The translations under genes and the position numbers were made by a program. Of a DNA stretch of 64,000 bases, positions 54,750-62,370 are shown piece after piece. The stretch is from positions 3,348,001 to 3,412,000 of the forward strand of contig NZ_CP127161.1 of NCBI RefSeq assembly GCF_030263895.1, in the 5' to 3' direction. The stretch comes from Proteiniborus sp. MB09-C3 (lineage in GTDB: Bacteria; Bacillota; Clostridia; Tissierellales; Proteiniboraceae). Each line of letters opens with the position of its first letter. Positions within the stretch are counted from its first letter, which is position 1. The notes under the pieces were generated by a model, which saw only the letters and a program-made list of their open reading frames with translations, searched no databases and was not told the origin of the DNA.

Positions 54750-55886
54750 ATGTTTTTATATCAGCTTTCTATTATTTTAGCAGCAGGAGCTTTTGGAGGT
54801 TACATATCTAGAAAATTAAATCAACCTGCCGTGTTAGGACAACTCATCTTTGGTATTTTAATTGGACCATCACTTTTTAAATTAGTTGAACCCACAGAAA
54901 CCTTTACTCATTTAGCTGATTTAGGTGTGGTGCTTTTAATGTTTATTGCAGGATTAGAAACAGATATTGATGAAATGATTGAAGCAGGAAAGGCTTCTTT
55001 TTCTATTGCAGTAGGAGGAGTTATTGTACCTATAATTTTGGGTATGGGCGCAAGTATTTTATTCAAGATCAATATTGAGGAAAGCTTTTTCATAGGAGTA
55101 ATATTAGCTGCTACTAGTGTTAGTATAACTGTAGAAACCCTAAGAGAAATTAATAAATTAAAAACTAAACAAGGTATAACTATTCTTAGTGCAGCTGTTA
55201 TAGATGACGTCATTGGCATTATATTGCTATCCTTGGTTTCTGGATTTATTAATCCAAGTGAAGGGCAAAATATTGTTTTAGTAATAGCAAAGCTACTTGG
55301 TTTCTTTATATTAGCTATGGGGTTAGGATTTTTGGTGGTAAAGCTTGCAAACAAATTTTTCAGTCTCAAAAATACTACCAGAAACGTAACTATAATAGGC
55401 TTGATATTCTGTCTTGGATTTGCCTTTGTATCTGAGGAAATGGGAGTAGCTGCGATTACTGGAGCTTACATAGCTGGTATAATACTATCTAGCACACCTT
55501 TCAAGCAAAAAGTATCTTACGGAGTGCAGGAGCTTTCTTATTTACTTTTAACACCTGTCTTTTTTGTAGTTACTGGTATGAAGGTTGATATCTCCCACAT
55601 GTTAAATGACTTAACTTTTGGTATTGTACTAATGCTGGCAGCAGTATTAGGCAAGCTTATAGGCTGTGGTTTTGTAGCTAATCTTTTGAAGTTCAGTAAA
55701 AAAGAATCCTTACAAATTGGCTTAGGTATGATCCCTAGAGGTGAGGTTGCATTAATTGTTACCGATATTGGATTAAGGCTTGGAGTTGTTCCAAAGGGAC
55801 TTTTTGCTGCCATAATATTTATGATAGTAGCTACTACTATGATTACACCACCTTTATTAAAAAAATCTTTTGAAAAAACCGTCTAA
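54750..55886 (+). CDS. CPA2 family cation:proton antiporter
   Basis: The 378-residue membrane protein is the Kef/NhaP2-type exchanger core: LNQPAVLGQLIFGILIGPSL near the start, ATSVSITVETLRE and AAVIDDVIGIILL (the ion-binding Asp pair), and MIPRGEVALIVTDIGL in the last helices. It lacks a C-terminal TrkA or RCK domain, so regulation must come from elsewhere, perhaps the PII-like protein encoded 85 bases downstream. GGGGGAATGGGTT precedes the ATG. Confidence 0.93.
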   Translation: MFLYQLSIILAAGAFGGYISRKLNQPAVLGQLIFGILIGPSLFKLVEPTETFTHLADLGVVLLMFIAGLETDIDEMIEAGKASFSIAVGGVIVPIILGMGASILFKINIEESFFIGVILAATSVSITVETLREINKLKTKQGITILSAAVIDDVIGIILLSLVSGFINPSEGQNIVLVIAKLLGFFILAMGLGFLVVKLANKFFSLKNTTRNVTIIGLIFCLGFAFVSEEMGVAAITGAYIAGIILSSTPFKQKVSYGVQELSYLLLTPVFFVVTGMKVDISHMLNDLTFGIVLMLAAVLGKLIGCGFVANLLKFSKKESLQIGLGMIPRGEVALIVTDIGLRLGVVPKGLFAAIIFMIVATTMITPPLLKKSFEKTV

Positions 55887-55971
55887 AGTTAGTATATTAT
55901 TAATATAAGGTTATAAAGATACTTATGCTGTTTCCATCAGATAGAATAAATATTAATATGGGGGTTTAGCT

Positions 55972-56355
55972 ATGTATGTTTTATTTGTGGTATTTAATAG
56001 TCCAGAATATTTACGAGAAATATTGAAAAAGATGAAAGCTATCGGAATAACCGGTGCTACAATTATTGATTCTGTTGGTGCAGGAAAGCTAAAACGTAGT
56101 ATTGGTAAGGAGATTCCACTTATTGGCGGTATTATGAAATCTTTAGATGCGGATATTGCAAATAATAAAACTCTGTTTACTTTAATTGAAGGGAAAGAAA
56201 AACTAGACACTATCATGGACGAAATAGAAAAAATCTGTGGAGGGGATATGTCTCAACCAAATACTGGTATTATGTTTGCTGTTCCTGTAATTACTTCTAG
56301 AGGCGGCAGTGTAAGTAGAGTCAAGAATAATAGTAATGCTAATACAGAAAAATAG
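55972..56355 (+). CDS. PII-like signalling protein paired with the antiporter
   Basis: The 127-residue protein starts MYVLFVVFNSPEYLREILKK, the first beta-alpha unit of a GlnB-like ferredoxin fold, with IGITGATIIDSVGAG as the start of a possible T-loop region and a later strand GIMFAVPVITSRGG. Its order matches the PII-like group rather than classic GlnB; the uridylylated Tyr motif is absent. GGGGGTTTAGCT precedes the ATG. It may bind a nucleotide and gate the antiporter upstream. Confidence 0.75.
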   Translation: MYVLFVVFNSPEYLREILKKMKAIGITGATIIDSVGAGKLKRSIGKEIPLIGGIMKSLDADIANNKTLFTLIEGKEKLDTIMDEIEKICGGDMSQPNTGIMFAVPVITSRGGSVSRVKNNSNANTEK

Positions 56356-56394
56356 AAAATATCTTTGATAAATAAAAAGCTGGCTCAAAAGAGA

Positions 56395-56630
56395 GCCACT
56401 GAAAAAGCCATTTTTGTCATCCTAAGCGTCAGACTGTGTGAAAATTCACATTCAGCACGTTTTTGTCATTCTGAACGCAGTGAAGAATCTGTATTTGAAG
56501 CTATTAGAGACCCATTCGCTTCGCTCAGAGTGACAGTTTACACACAGTCTAGCGTCTCTCATGCATTGAAAACATAAGATTCTTCGACTGCATCTCAGAA
56601 TGACAAACAAAAATAGACTTTTTCAGTAGC
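56395..56630. mobile_element. MITE-like inverted-repeat element (236 bp)
   Basis: The outer ends GCCACTGAAAAAGCCATTTT and the complement of ...AGACTTTTTCAGTAGC form imperfect terminal inverted repeats of about 30 bases. Inside are further opposed copies of GTCATTCTGAACGCAGTG...GAAGAATCT and AGATTCTTCGACTGCATCTC...GAATGAC, and CAGACTGTGTG/CACACAGTCT. No coding capacity is credible. The inner unit also occurs at 51653-51721, so this is a dispersed family. Confidence 0.75.
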
Positions 56631-56680
56631 CATCACAAAAGACCAGCCTTTTATCTATTGATTTCCAGTTCCTTTATGAA

Positions 56681-56702
56681 AAGCCCTTCGTAGGTAAGGC
56701 TT
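56681..56702 (-). terminator. possible terminator of the two-component operon
   Basis: AAGCCTT pairs with AGGGCTT (one G-U) in minus-strand RNA, followed by TTC only. It lies 62 bases past the kinase stop. Confidence 0.4.
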
Positions 56703-56763
56703 ATACTGCCAATCTCAGGATGACATTTCTCTGTTTCTCCACTTACTCTTTAGATGACACAAA

Positions 56764-58182
56764 TCATTCATTATTACAAAGGCTTAGAGTAAAACTAAAT
56801 ACTGTCCCTTCTCCAGCTTTACTTTCTACCCATATTTGTTCATTATGGCTTTTTATTATTTCTTTTACTATAGAAAGACCAAGTCCCGTTCCTTTTACTT
56901 GTCTGGATCTTGACTTGTCCCCTTTATAAAATCTTTGCCAAATATTATTTAAATCCTCTTCTGATATGCCTATACCTGTATCCTTTATTGATATTAAGGC
57001 TTTATCTTCTTTTATGTCAGTATCAATAAACAAACAGCCACCATTATTCATGAATTTTATTGCATTATCTACTAAGTTCGATATTACCTGGGAAATACTT
57101 TCTTTATCCGCCATTACCAATACAGGATCGAATTTAAAATTAGCTTCTACATTAATATCCTTATCTTCAAGCTTATTGCTGTAATTAATTATATTTCTTC
57201 TAATTAACTCATTGATATCAAATTTCTCTACATTTAACATGTTTTTTCCTGACTCCATTTTAGATAAATCAAGCAGATTGTTTATGAGCTCAGTAAGTCT
57301 ATCTGTCTCTTTATATATTATGTCTAAATATTCTTCTTTTCTTTCCTCAGATAGCTGTACATCCATAAGTCCTTTGACATACCCTTTTATTAGTGTCAAT
57401 GGTGTTCTTAGCTCATGAGAAACATCTGCTATAAAGCCCTTTCTCATTTCTTCTAGTCTATCTAATTCTACTGCCATGTGATTAAATGAAATAGCCAGCT
57501 GTCCTATCTCATCCTTTGACATTATTGATACCCTTTTGTTAAATTCTCCTGAAGCTATGACTTTAGTTATTTCATTTATCTCTTTTATTGGCTTTGAAAT
57601 CTTTTGAGAAATGAAATAAAGCAGTACTACTGCAATGACCATCGATATAAGCATTGAATAGATAATTATTTTATATGTTTCATTCAAGGTTTCTTTAATT
57701 TCATATATTGGTGAGTGCATAAAAATTCCATTCTCCACTCTCCCATTTATGAATATGGGAATCCCTACTGTCATAACTGGTCCGCCAAAATATTCATCAT
57801 AGCTTCCTCGTTTAGCCACAACATTTCCTTTTAACACATTTACAATATCACCTTCCGTAAGCTGTCTTCCAATCCATTTTGTCTCAGATCGACTTGAAAC
57901 ACCATATACATATCCCATTTTATCTATAATCCATATCTTGGCATTCAAAAATCTTTCTATAGATTCCATCTCTATTCCAAGTCTCTCATAGGTGACTTGA
58001 TTGTTAAGATACTTTATTACTGTAGAGTTAAGCTTCTGTCCCTCGGCAATCAATGCTTCACTCTTTTTTTCAAAATAGTAGTTCTCAAACATTTTCATCA
58101 TAGATACTCCTAGTACGGCAAAAATAATCAGTATTACAACAAGATATACGGATACTAGTCTCTTAAATACTGTATTAAACAA
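56764..58182 (-). CDS. sensor histidine kinase
   Basis: The 472-residue protein has two membrane helices bounding an extracellular domain of about 135 residues, a HAMP domain (KEINEITKVIASGEFNKRV), the His-box DVSHELRTPLTLIKG (phospho-acceptor His) and an ATPase domain with NLVDNAIKF, KDTGIGIS and GTGLGLSIVKEI. It overlaps the response regulator gene by 8 bases. The layout is PhoR/ResE-like, but the stimulus is unknown. Confidence 0.94.
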   Translation of the reverse strand: MFNTVFKRLVSVYLVVILIIFAVLGVSMMKMFENYYFEKKSEALIAEGQKLNSTVIKYLNNQVTYERLGIEMESIERFLNAKIWIIDKMGYVYGVSSRSETKWIGRQLTEGDIVNVLKGNVVAKRGSYDEYFGGPVMTVGIPIFINGRVENGIFMHSPIYEIKETLNETYKIIIYSMLISMVIAVVLLYFISQKISKPIKEINEITKVIASGEFNKRVSIMSKDEIGQLAISFNHMAVELDRLEEMRKGFIADVSHELRTPLTLIKGYVKGLMDVQLSEERKEEYLDIIYKETDRLTELINNLLDLSKMESGKNMLNVEKFDINELIRRNIINYSNKLEDKDINVEANFKFDPVLVMADKESISQVISNLVDNAIKFMNNGGCLFIDTDIKEDKALISIKDTGIGISEEDLNNIWQRFYKGDKSRSRQVKGTGLGLSIVKEIIKSHNEQIWVESKAGEGTVFSFTLSLCNNE

Positions 58183-58876
58183 CTTTCTTCACCTCAAATT
58201 TGTAGCCTACTCCCCAGACTGTTTTTATCTCATATTTGTCTTCAACATCTTTCAGCTTTTCTCTCAACCTTTTTATATGAACATCAACGGTTCTTGTTTC
58301 TCCTAGAAAGTCGTATCCCCATATCTGCTCTATGAGCTGCTCTCTTGTAAATAACTTGTTAGGATTGGAGGCTAGAAAATATAAAAGCTCCATTTCTTTT
58401 TTTGGCAAGTTAATGACTTCATCTTTTAGTCTTATACTAAAATCATCCATATCTATCATCAATGAAGGAAAAATTATTTTTTCGCCCCTGCTATATTCTT
58501 TAGGATTAGTTCTTCTTAAAACAGCCCTGATTCTTGCAATAAGCTCCTCAGGATCAAAGGGCTTTACCATATAATCATCTGCTCCAAGTCTAAGACCTAG
58601 TACTTTATCAAAGGTCTCTCCTTTAGCAGTAAGCATTATTATGGGTACTTGGCTAATCTTCTTTATTTCTCTGCAAACATCGTATCCATCCATTTTAGGA
58701 AGCATTATATCTAATATAACTATACTTGGCATTTCTCTAGTGAATTTTTTTACTGCTTCTTCACCATCATATGCCTTTACTACCTGAAACTTTTCTTTCA
58801 CCAAAAACATTTCAATCATATTACATATTTCTATATCATCGTCAACTACTAGCACCTTATCAAAATCATTAGACAT
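58175..58876 (-). CDS. OmpR/PhoB-type response regulator
   Basis: The start at 58876 (MSNDFDKVLVVDD) follows GAGGTGATTTTATT. The 233-residue protein has a receiver domain with the acidic pair VVDDD, phospho-acceptor Asp in ILDIMLPKMDG and Lys in VKPFDPEE. The winged-helix DNA-binding domain ends RTVDVHIKRLREKL. It is the partner of the kinase downstream. Confidence 0.95.
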   Translation of the reverse strand: MSNDFDKVLVVDDDIEICNMIEMFLVKEKFQVVKAYDGEEAVKKFTREMPSIVILDIMLPKMDGYDVCREIKKISQVPIIMLTAKGETFDKVLGLRLGADDYMVKPFDPEELIARIRAVLRRTNPKEYSRGEKIIFPSLMIDMDDFSIRLKDEVINLPKKEMELLYFLASNPNKLFTREQLIEQIWGYDFLGETRTVDVHIKRLREKLKDVEDKYEIKTVWGVGYKFEVKKVV

Positions 58877-58943
58877 AATAAAATCACCTCGTTTCATATC
58901 CATAACTTAATATTATCAAATAAAACATTCATTGTGAACTTTT

Positions 58944-58952
58944 TGATATAAT
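58944..58952 (+). promoter_or_regulatory. extended -10 promoter of the ZIP transporter gene
   Basis: TGATATAAT gives an extended -10 (TG at 58944-58945, TATAAT at 58947-58952), the same arrangement as at 26480-26488. No clear -35. Confidence 0.5.
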
Positions 58953-59057
58953 ACTTAAATATAGGGTAATAATTAGTTATGAAATTATACTCATTGTTTA
59001 AAATAGAAATTATTTTACATGGTTTTAAGCAAAATTTATATCTGAAGGGGGATTTTC

Positions 59058-59840
59058 ATGGCAAATATTATAAACTCAGAAAATGTTATTTTAGTTGGAA
59101 TTATAACAAGTATAATAGCTGGTTTTTCTACTGGCATAGGGGCTCTTCCTATATTCTTTACAAAAAATGTTTCTAATAAGGCACTTGATGTAATGCTAGG
59201 CTTCGCAGCTGGAGTCATGCTGGCAGCTACTTCCTTTTCCTTAGTTATTCCAGCTATAGAAGCTGGTGGTGGAGGATTTAAGGGGGCTAGTATTACCTTA
59301 GTTGGAATATTACTTGGAGGGATATTTTTAGATTTCACAGATAAGCATTCTCCTCATATGCATCTTCTTGATAAACGTGAAGAAGGTAACACAGCATCTC
59401 TGGCTAAAATGTGGCTATTTATAATAGCTATAACAATCCACAACTTTCCCGAGGGTCTTGCTGTAGGTGTTGGATTTGGAGGAGGAAATGTAGCTAATGG
59501 GTTATCAATTGCTCTAGGTATAAGCCTTCAAAACCTTCCTGAAGGATTGGCAGTGGCATTGGCCCTTGTGAGAGAAAAATATTCTACAAAGAAAGCCTTC
59601 TTAATTGCTATGCTGACAGGACTGGTAGAACCCATAGGATCATTTATTGGATTATTGCTGGTAAATATTGCGAAGCCCTTACTTCCTCTAATATTGGCCT
59701 TTGCAGCTGGAGCAATGCTATTTGTTATCAGTGATGAGATAATACCAGAAACTCACAAAAATGGCTATGAAAGGCAAGCTACTTATGGGATACTTATAGG
59801 ATTTGTTATAATGATGTTTTTAGATGTAACTTTGGGATAG
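59058..59840 (+). CDS. ZIP family metal transporter (ZupT-like)
   Basis: The 260-residue protein has eight predicted membrane helices. Two metal-site helices carry HNFPEGLAVGVGF and QNLPEGLAVALAL, and a His-containing loop DKHSPHMHLLDK lies between helices 3 and 4. The second site has Gln-Asn where HN is usual in the first. It would move Zn, Fe or Mn into the cell. GAAGGGGGATTTTC precedes the ATG. Confidence 0.92.
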   Translation: MANIINSENVILVGIITSIIAGFSTGIGALPIFFTKNVSNKALDVMLGFAAGVMLAATSFSLVIPAIEAGGGGFKGASITLVGILLGGIFLDFTDKHSPHMHLLDKREEGNTASLAKMWLFIIAITIHNFPEGLAVGVGFGGGNVANGLSIALGISLQNLPEGLAVALALVREKYSTKKAFLIAMLTGLVEPIGSFIGLLLVNIAKPLLPLILAFAAGAMLFVISDEIIPETHKNGYERQATYGILIGFVIMMFLDVTLG

Positions 59841-59842
59841 CT

Positions 59843-59867
59843 AAAGCGGCGAATATTTCGCCGCTTT
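59843..59867 (+). terminator. ZIP gene terminator
   Basis: A perfect 11-bp stem AAAGCGGCGAA with a 3-base loop directly follows the stop; AATATATT follows, and the T residues are within the arm. Confidence 0.75.
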
Positions 59868-59992
59868 AATATATTATTGAATATTTAATTCATTTTCTAC
59901 TATTTCTGTACAATCCATGTAAAAATAGTGAAGACTATATACCCTATGGAATCATATCCAAAGGGTATTTAACTCAGTGTTTAAGCAGTCTC

Positions 59993-60154
59993 CTACATCT
60001 TATAGCTATAATATCTATATATAAGCTTGTCCAACTCAACACTTAGCTCTAGGGCTTTTATCTTATCTATGATCTCATCTTCTAAAAGCTTATTTAATTC
60101 TGCCTGTTTTATTTCTATAGCAACTTTTACATCTTCACTAGAACAATCGCACAT
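59993..60154 (-). CDS. Spo0E-like aspartyl-phosphate phosphatase (53 aa)
   Basis: AAGGAAGTG lies 8 bases before the ATG. The protein starts MCDCSSEDVKVAIEIKQAEL and ends with SVELDKLIYRYYSYKM. An N-terminal helix, then S-x-x-LD-x-LI-x-x-YY at the end of a second helix, is the signature of the Spo0E family, which removes phosphate from Spo0A. The two N-terminal Cys are unusual. Length fits the family (50-85 residues). It is single and isolated. Confidence 0.75.
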   Translation of the reverse strand: MCDCSSEDVKVAIEIKQAELNKLLEDEIIDKIKALELSVELDKLIYRYYSYKM

Positions 60155-60366
60155 GAGATTTCACTTCCTTATTAAAAATAGACAACAAACGGTAAATTTC
60201 GGCTAAGTACTATTTCTTTAGTGATAGTAGAACACACATACGCTATAGATTATAGCATTTTCTGACAATAAATACAACATAATCTAGAGGTTTTATTATA
60301 TTTTTCACACTACAATCTACGACATTTTCTGATATAATCAATTATTGCCAATTGATTTGTCCTAAA

Positions 60367-60465
60367 CTATAACCATTTTCTGTTTTTTCCAAACAAAGTT
60401 GCCTTATTAAACTTGCCCAGCTTGCCTATTTTGCCTATTTTAATTTCATTTATACACCTCCTCAA
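60367..60465 (-). other. perfect Shine-Dalgarno with a 4-codon ORF overlapping a basic GK-rich frame
   Basis: AGGAGG (60457-60462) lies 7 bases before ATG at 60449, but that frame reads MKLK and stops. The +1 frame is open to 60367 and encodes INEIKIGKIGKLGKFNKATL followed by FGKNRKWL; its only usual start is a TTG (60465) that overlaps the ribosome site. It could be a frameshifted remnant, a rare-start peptide or a leader. Confidence 0.3.
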
Positions 60466-60523
60466 TTTATTAATTACTTATATTTATTATATCAGTTTTT
60501 ACATTTTTTTAATGGGTAAATAG

Positions 60524-60810
60524 TTACATTTGAATTACAATCACATTACTTTTTGAATAATCAACATCTCCAGCTGTCCACTTAGTATTTAATTTTATAT
60601 ATATCCTTCTCATTATGTAGGCAAACAAAATTTATTCGTCTATTTCCAGCAAATTTCTCTTCATATGTCTTAGATATTTTTTTGCACTTTTATAGTATGG
60701 CATTGTACTCAATTTTAAAGAGTACTATTTTTCTTATAGAATCTGTAGCTTTACGTCTTCTTCATTTTCCGCTTTTTCTTCAAGATATGTCCGTATTCAT
60801 ATTATATCAT
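60524..60810 (-). pseudogene. possible decayed gene
   Basis: Minus-strand fragments read like broken coding sequence: LEEKAENEEDVKLQIL, KCKKISKTYEEKFAGNRRIN with FVCLHNEKDIYKIKY, and after a +1 shift KWTAGDVDYSKSNVIVIQM. The fragments end at stops and have no ribosome sites. I recognise no parent family, so chance is not excluded. Confidence 0.25.
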
Positions 60811-60831
60811 CGACCCTTATTTTTTGGAGAT

Positions 60832-60921
60832 AAAAAAACTACAGGGGGGTAGCCCTGTAGTCAAAGGGGGGAATTATTATTGATTTTGGGGGTAATTTAT
60901 TTAGTTGATAATTGTTATCAA
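60832..60921 (-). ncRNA. candidate Fur-controlled C-rich small RNA (about 90 nt)
   Basis: The minus strand has TATAAT (60928-60933), a palindromic Fur-like box across the expected start, then about 60 unstructured bases with TTACCCCC (60888-60895) and AATTCCCCCC (60866-60875). An intrinsic terminator ends it: ACTACAGGG / CCCTGTAGT (60838-60861), 6-base loop, TTTTTT. No ORF of any length fits. C-rich single strands facing GGGGG Shine-Dalgarno sites are the hallmark of sRNAs such as Bacillus FsrA. The -35 is weak. Existence and function are inferred. Confidence 0.45.
60838..60861 (-). terminator. terminator of the candidate sRNA
   Basis: A perfect 9-bp stem with loop CTACCC in minus-strand sense and a T6 tail. 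No protein-coding gene lies upstream on that strand within the region, so it must end a short non-coding transcript. Confidence 0.85.
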
Positions 60922-60923
60922 CT
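60903..60923. promoter_or_regulatory. candidate Fur box
   Basis: AGTTGATAA-TTG-TTATCAACT is a perfect 9-bp palindrome with a 3-base centre. The inner 15 bases TGATAATTGTTATCA match the 7-1-7 Fur consensus TGATAATNATTATCA at all but one position. It covers the predicted start of the minus-strand sRNA. Confidence 0.6.
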
Positions 60924-61115
60924 ACTTATTATAATATTACCCAGGGTTAATAGCACTAAACATTTACATGTAAATTTTTTTATATTATCTATTAAACTAG
61001 CTTTGATAATATTTGTTCCAAGTTCTTCTATTTCTTTTATAAATGCATTATAATAAGTATTAAATGAAATAGTATAGTATATATAATAAATATGTTTTAT
61101 GGGGTGAAATGTACA

Positions 61116-62339
61116 ATGAAAAAAGTAGTTGATAGGTTCTTAAATTATGTGGCTATAGACACAAAATCAGAATATGATTCTCCAAGCTTTCCTAGTTCAA
61201 AAAAACAGTTTGATTTAGCAAATCTTTTGGTAAAGGAATTAAATGAAATAGGGCTTAAAGATGTATCGGTAGACCAAAATTGCTATGTTATGGCTACTCT
61301 TCCTTCAAATACAGATAAGGCTGTACCTGTTATAGGCTTTATTGCCCATATGGATACTAGCCCTGATATGTCAGGAGAAAATGTAAAGCCTAAAATAGTT
61401 GAAAACTATGATGGTAATAATATTGTATTAAATAAAGAAAACAACATCATTTTATCTCCAAAGGATTTTCCAGAATTGAAAAATTATATAGGAAAAACTT
61501 TAATCACTACAGATGGTACTACTTTATTAGGAGCCGATGATAAAGCAGGTATAGCAGAAATAATTACTGCTGTAGAATACTTAGTAAATAATCCACAAAT
61601 AAAGCATGGAGATATAAAGATTGCTTTTACACCAGATGAAGAAGTAGGAAGAGGTGCAGATTATTTTAATGTAGATAAGTTTAATGCAGATTTTGCATAT
61701 ACAGTAGACGGTGGTGGATTAGGAGAACTTGAATATGAGAATTTCAACGCTGCTGGAGTTAAGCTAGTTATCAAGGGTAGAAATGTACACCCAGGGACTG
61801 CTAAAAATAAGATGATAAATTCAATAGAAATAGCTATGGAATTAAATTCTATGCTTCCTGAAAATCAAAAACCAAAATATACAGAAGGCTATGAAGGATT
61901 CTTCCTTCTTTCATCCTTAAATGGCGAGGTTGAGGAAACAAAAGCAAGCTATATAATAAGGGACCACTTTAAAGATAAGTTTGAAGAAAAAAAGGCTCTT
62001 ATGCAAAAAGTAGTAGATTTCTTAAATGATAAATACGGTGAAGGTACTGTTCAGGTAGAAATAAGTGATCAGTACTACAATATGAAGGAAAAAATAGAAC
62101 CAGTAATGCATATAGTTGACACGGCTAAAAAAGCAATGGAGAAGCTAGGTATAACTCCTATAATAACACCTGTACGCGGTGGTACTGATGGAGCAAGATT
62201 ATCCTATATGGGACTGCCTTGTCCTAATTTATTTACAGGTGGACACAATTATCATGGAAAATATGAATTTATATGTACAGAATCTATGGAAAAGGCTGTT
62301 CATGTTATTTTAAAGGTTATTGAGTTATATAGCAAATAA
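61116..62339 (+). CDS. pepT: peptidase T (tripeptide aminopeptidase)
   Basis: The start at 61116 ([14 protein letters not shown]) follows GGGGTGA by 8 bases; the frame extends 8 codons upstream without a site. The 407-residue M20B peptidase has [10 protein letters not shown] (zinc His and catalytic Asp), [12 protein letters not shown] (bridging Asp), [12 protein letters not shown] (catalytic Glu pair), YTVDGG and [12 protein letters not shown], all zinc and active-site motifs. It removes N-terminal residues from tripeptides in the cytoplasm and could process peptides taken up by the opp system. Its stop codon lies inside the terminator stem. Confidence 0.96.
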   Translation: MKKVVDRFLNYVAIDTKSEYDSPSFPSSKKQFDLANLLVKELNEIGLKDVSVDQNCYVMATLPSNTDKAVPVIGFIAHMDTSPDMSGENVKPKIVENYDGNNIVLNKENNIILSPKDFPELKNYIGKTLITTDGTTLLGADDKAGIAEIITAVEYLVNNPQIKHGDIKIAFTPDEEVGRGADYFNVDKFNADFAYTVDGGGLGELEYENFNAAGVKLVIKGRNVHPGTAKNKMINSIEIAMELNSMLPENQKPKYTEGYEGFFLLSSLNGEVEETKASYIIRDHFKDKFEEKKALMQKVVDFLNDKYGEGTVQVEISDQYYNMKEKIEPVMHIVDTAKKAMEKLGITPIITPVRGGTDGARLSYMGLPCPNLFTGGHNYHGKYEFICTESMEKAVHVILKVIELYSK

Positions 62340-62370
62340 GAAGTGTGACCGCAAGGTCACGCTTCTTATT
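62335..62370 (+). terminator. terminator shared by pepT and the convergent dehydrogenase gene
   Basis: A 16-bp stem AATAAGAAGTGTGACC with a GCAA tetraloop; one U-G pair forms only in plus-strand RNA. The pepT stop (62337-62339) is in the left arm, and the stop of the minus gene begins at the end of the right arm. Confidence 0.85.

Noticed and set aside
54908-55369. Minus-strand ORF of 153 codons opposite the antiporter
   Set aside because: Shadow of a membrane protein gene; no family and no ribosome site.
56365-56577. Small ORF reading through the MITE-like element
   Set aside because: Its sequence is the translation of the repeat units themselves; there is no ribosome site and the element is palindromic non-coding DNA.
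60903-60923. Fur box as an operator of pepT
   Set aside because: It is about 190 bases upstream of pepT and overlaps a minus-strand -10 and start that lead into an intrinsic terminator; pepT is not a typical Fur target.
60962-60975. ATTTACATGTAAAT palindrome as a second operator of the sRNA
   Set aside because: It is a perfect 14-bp palindrome but AT-rich and without a recognised regulator; it could be chance in this composition.
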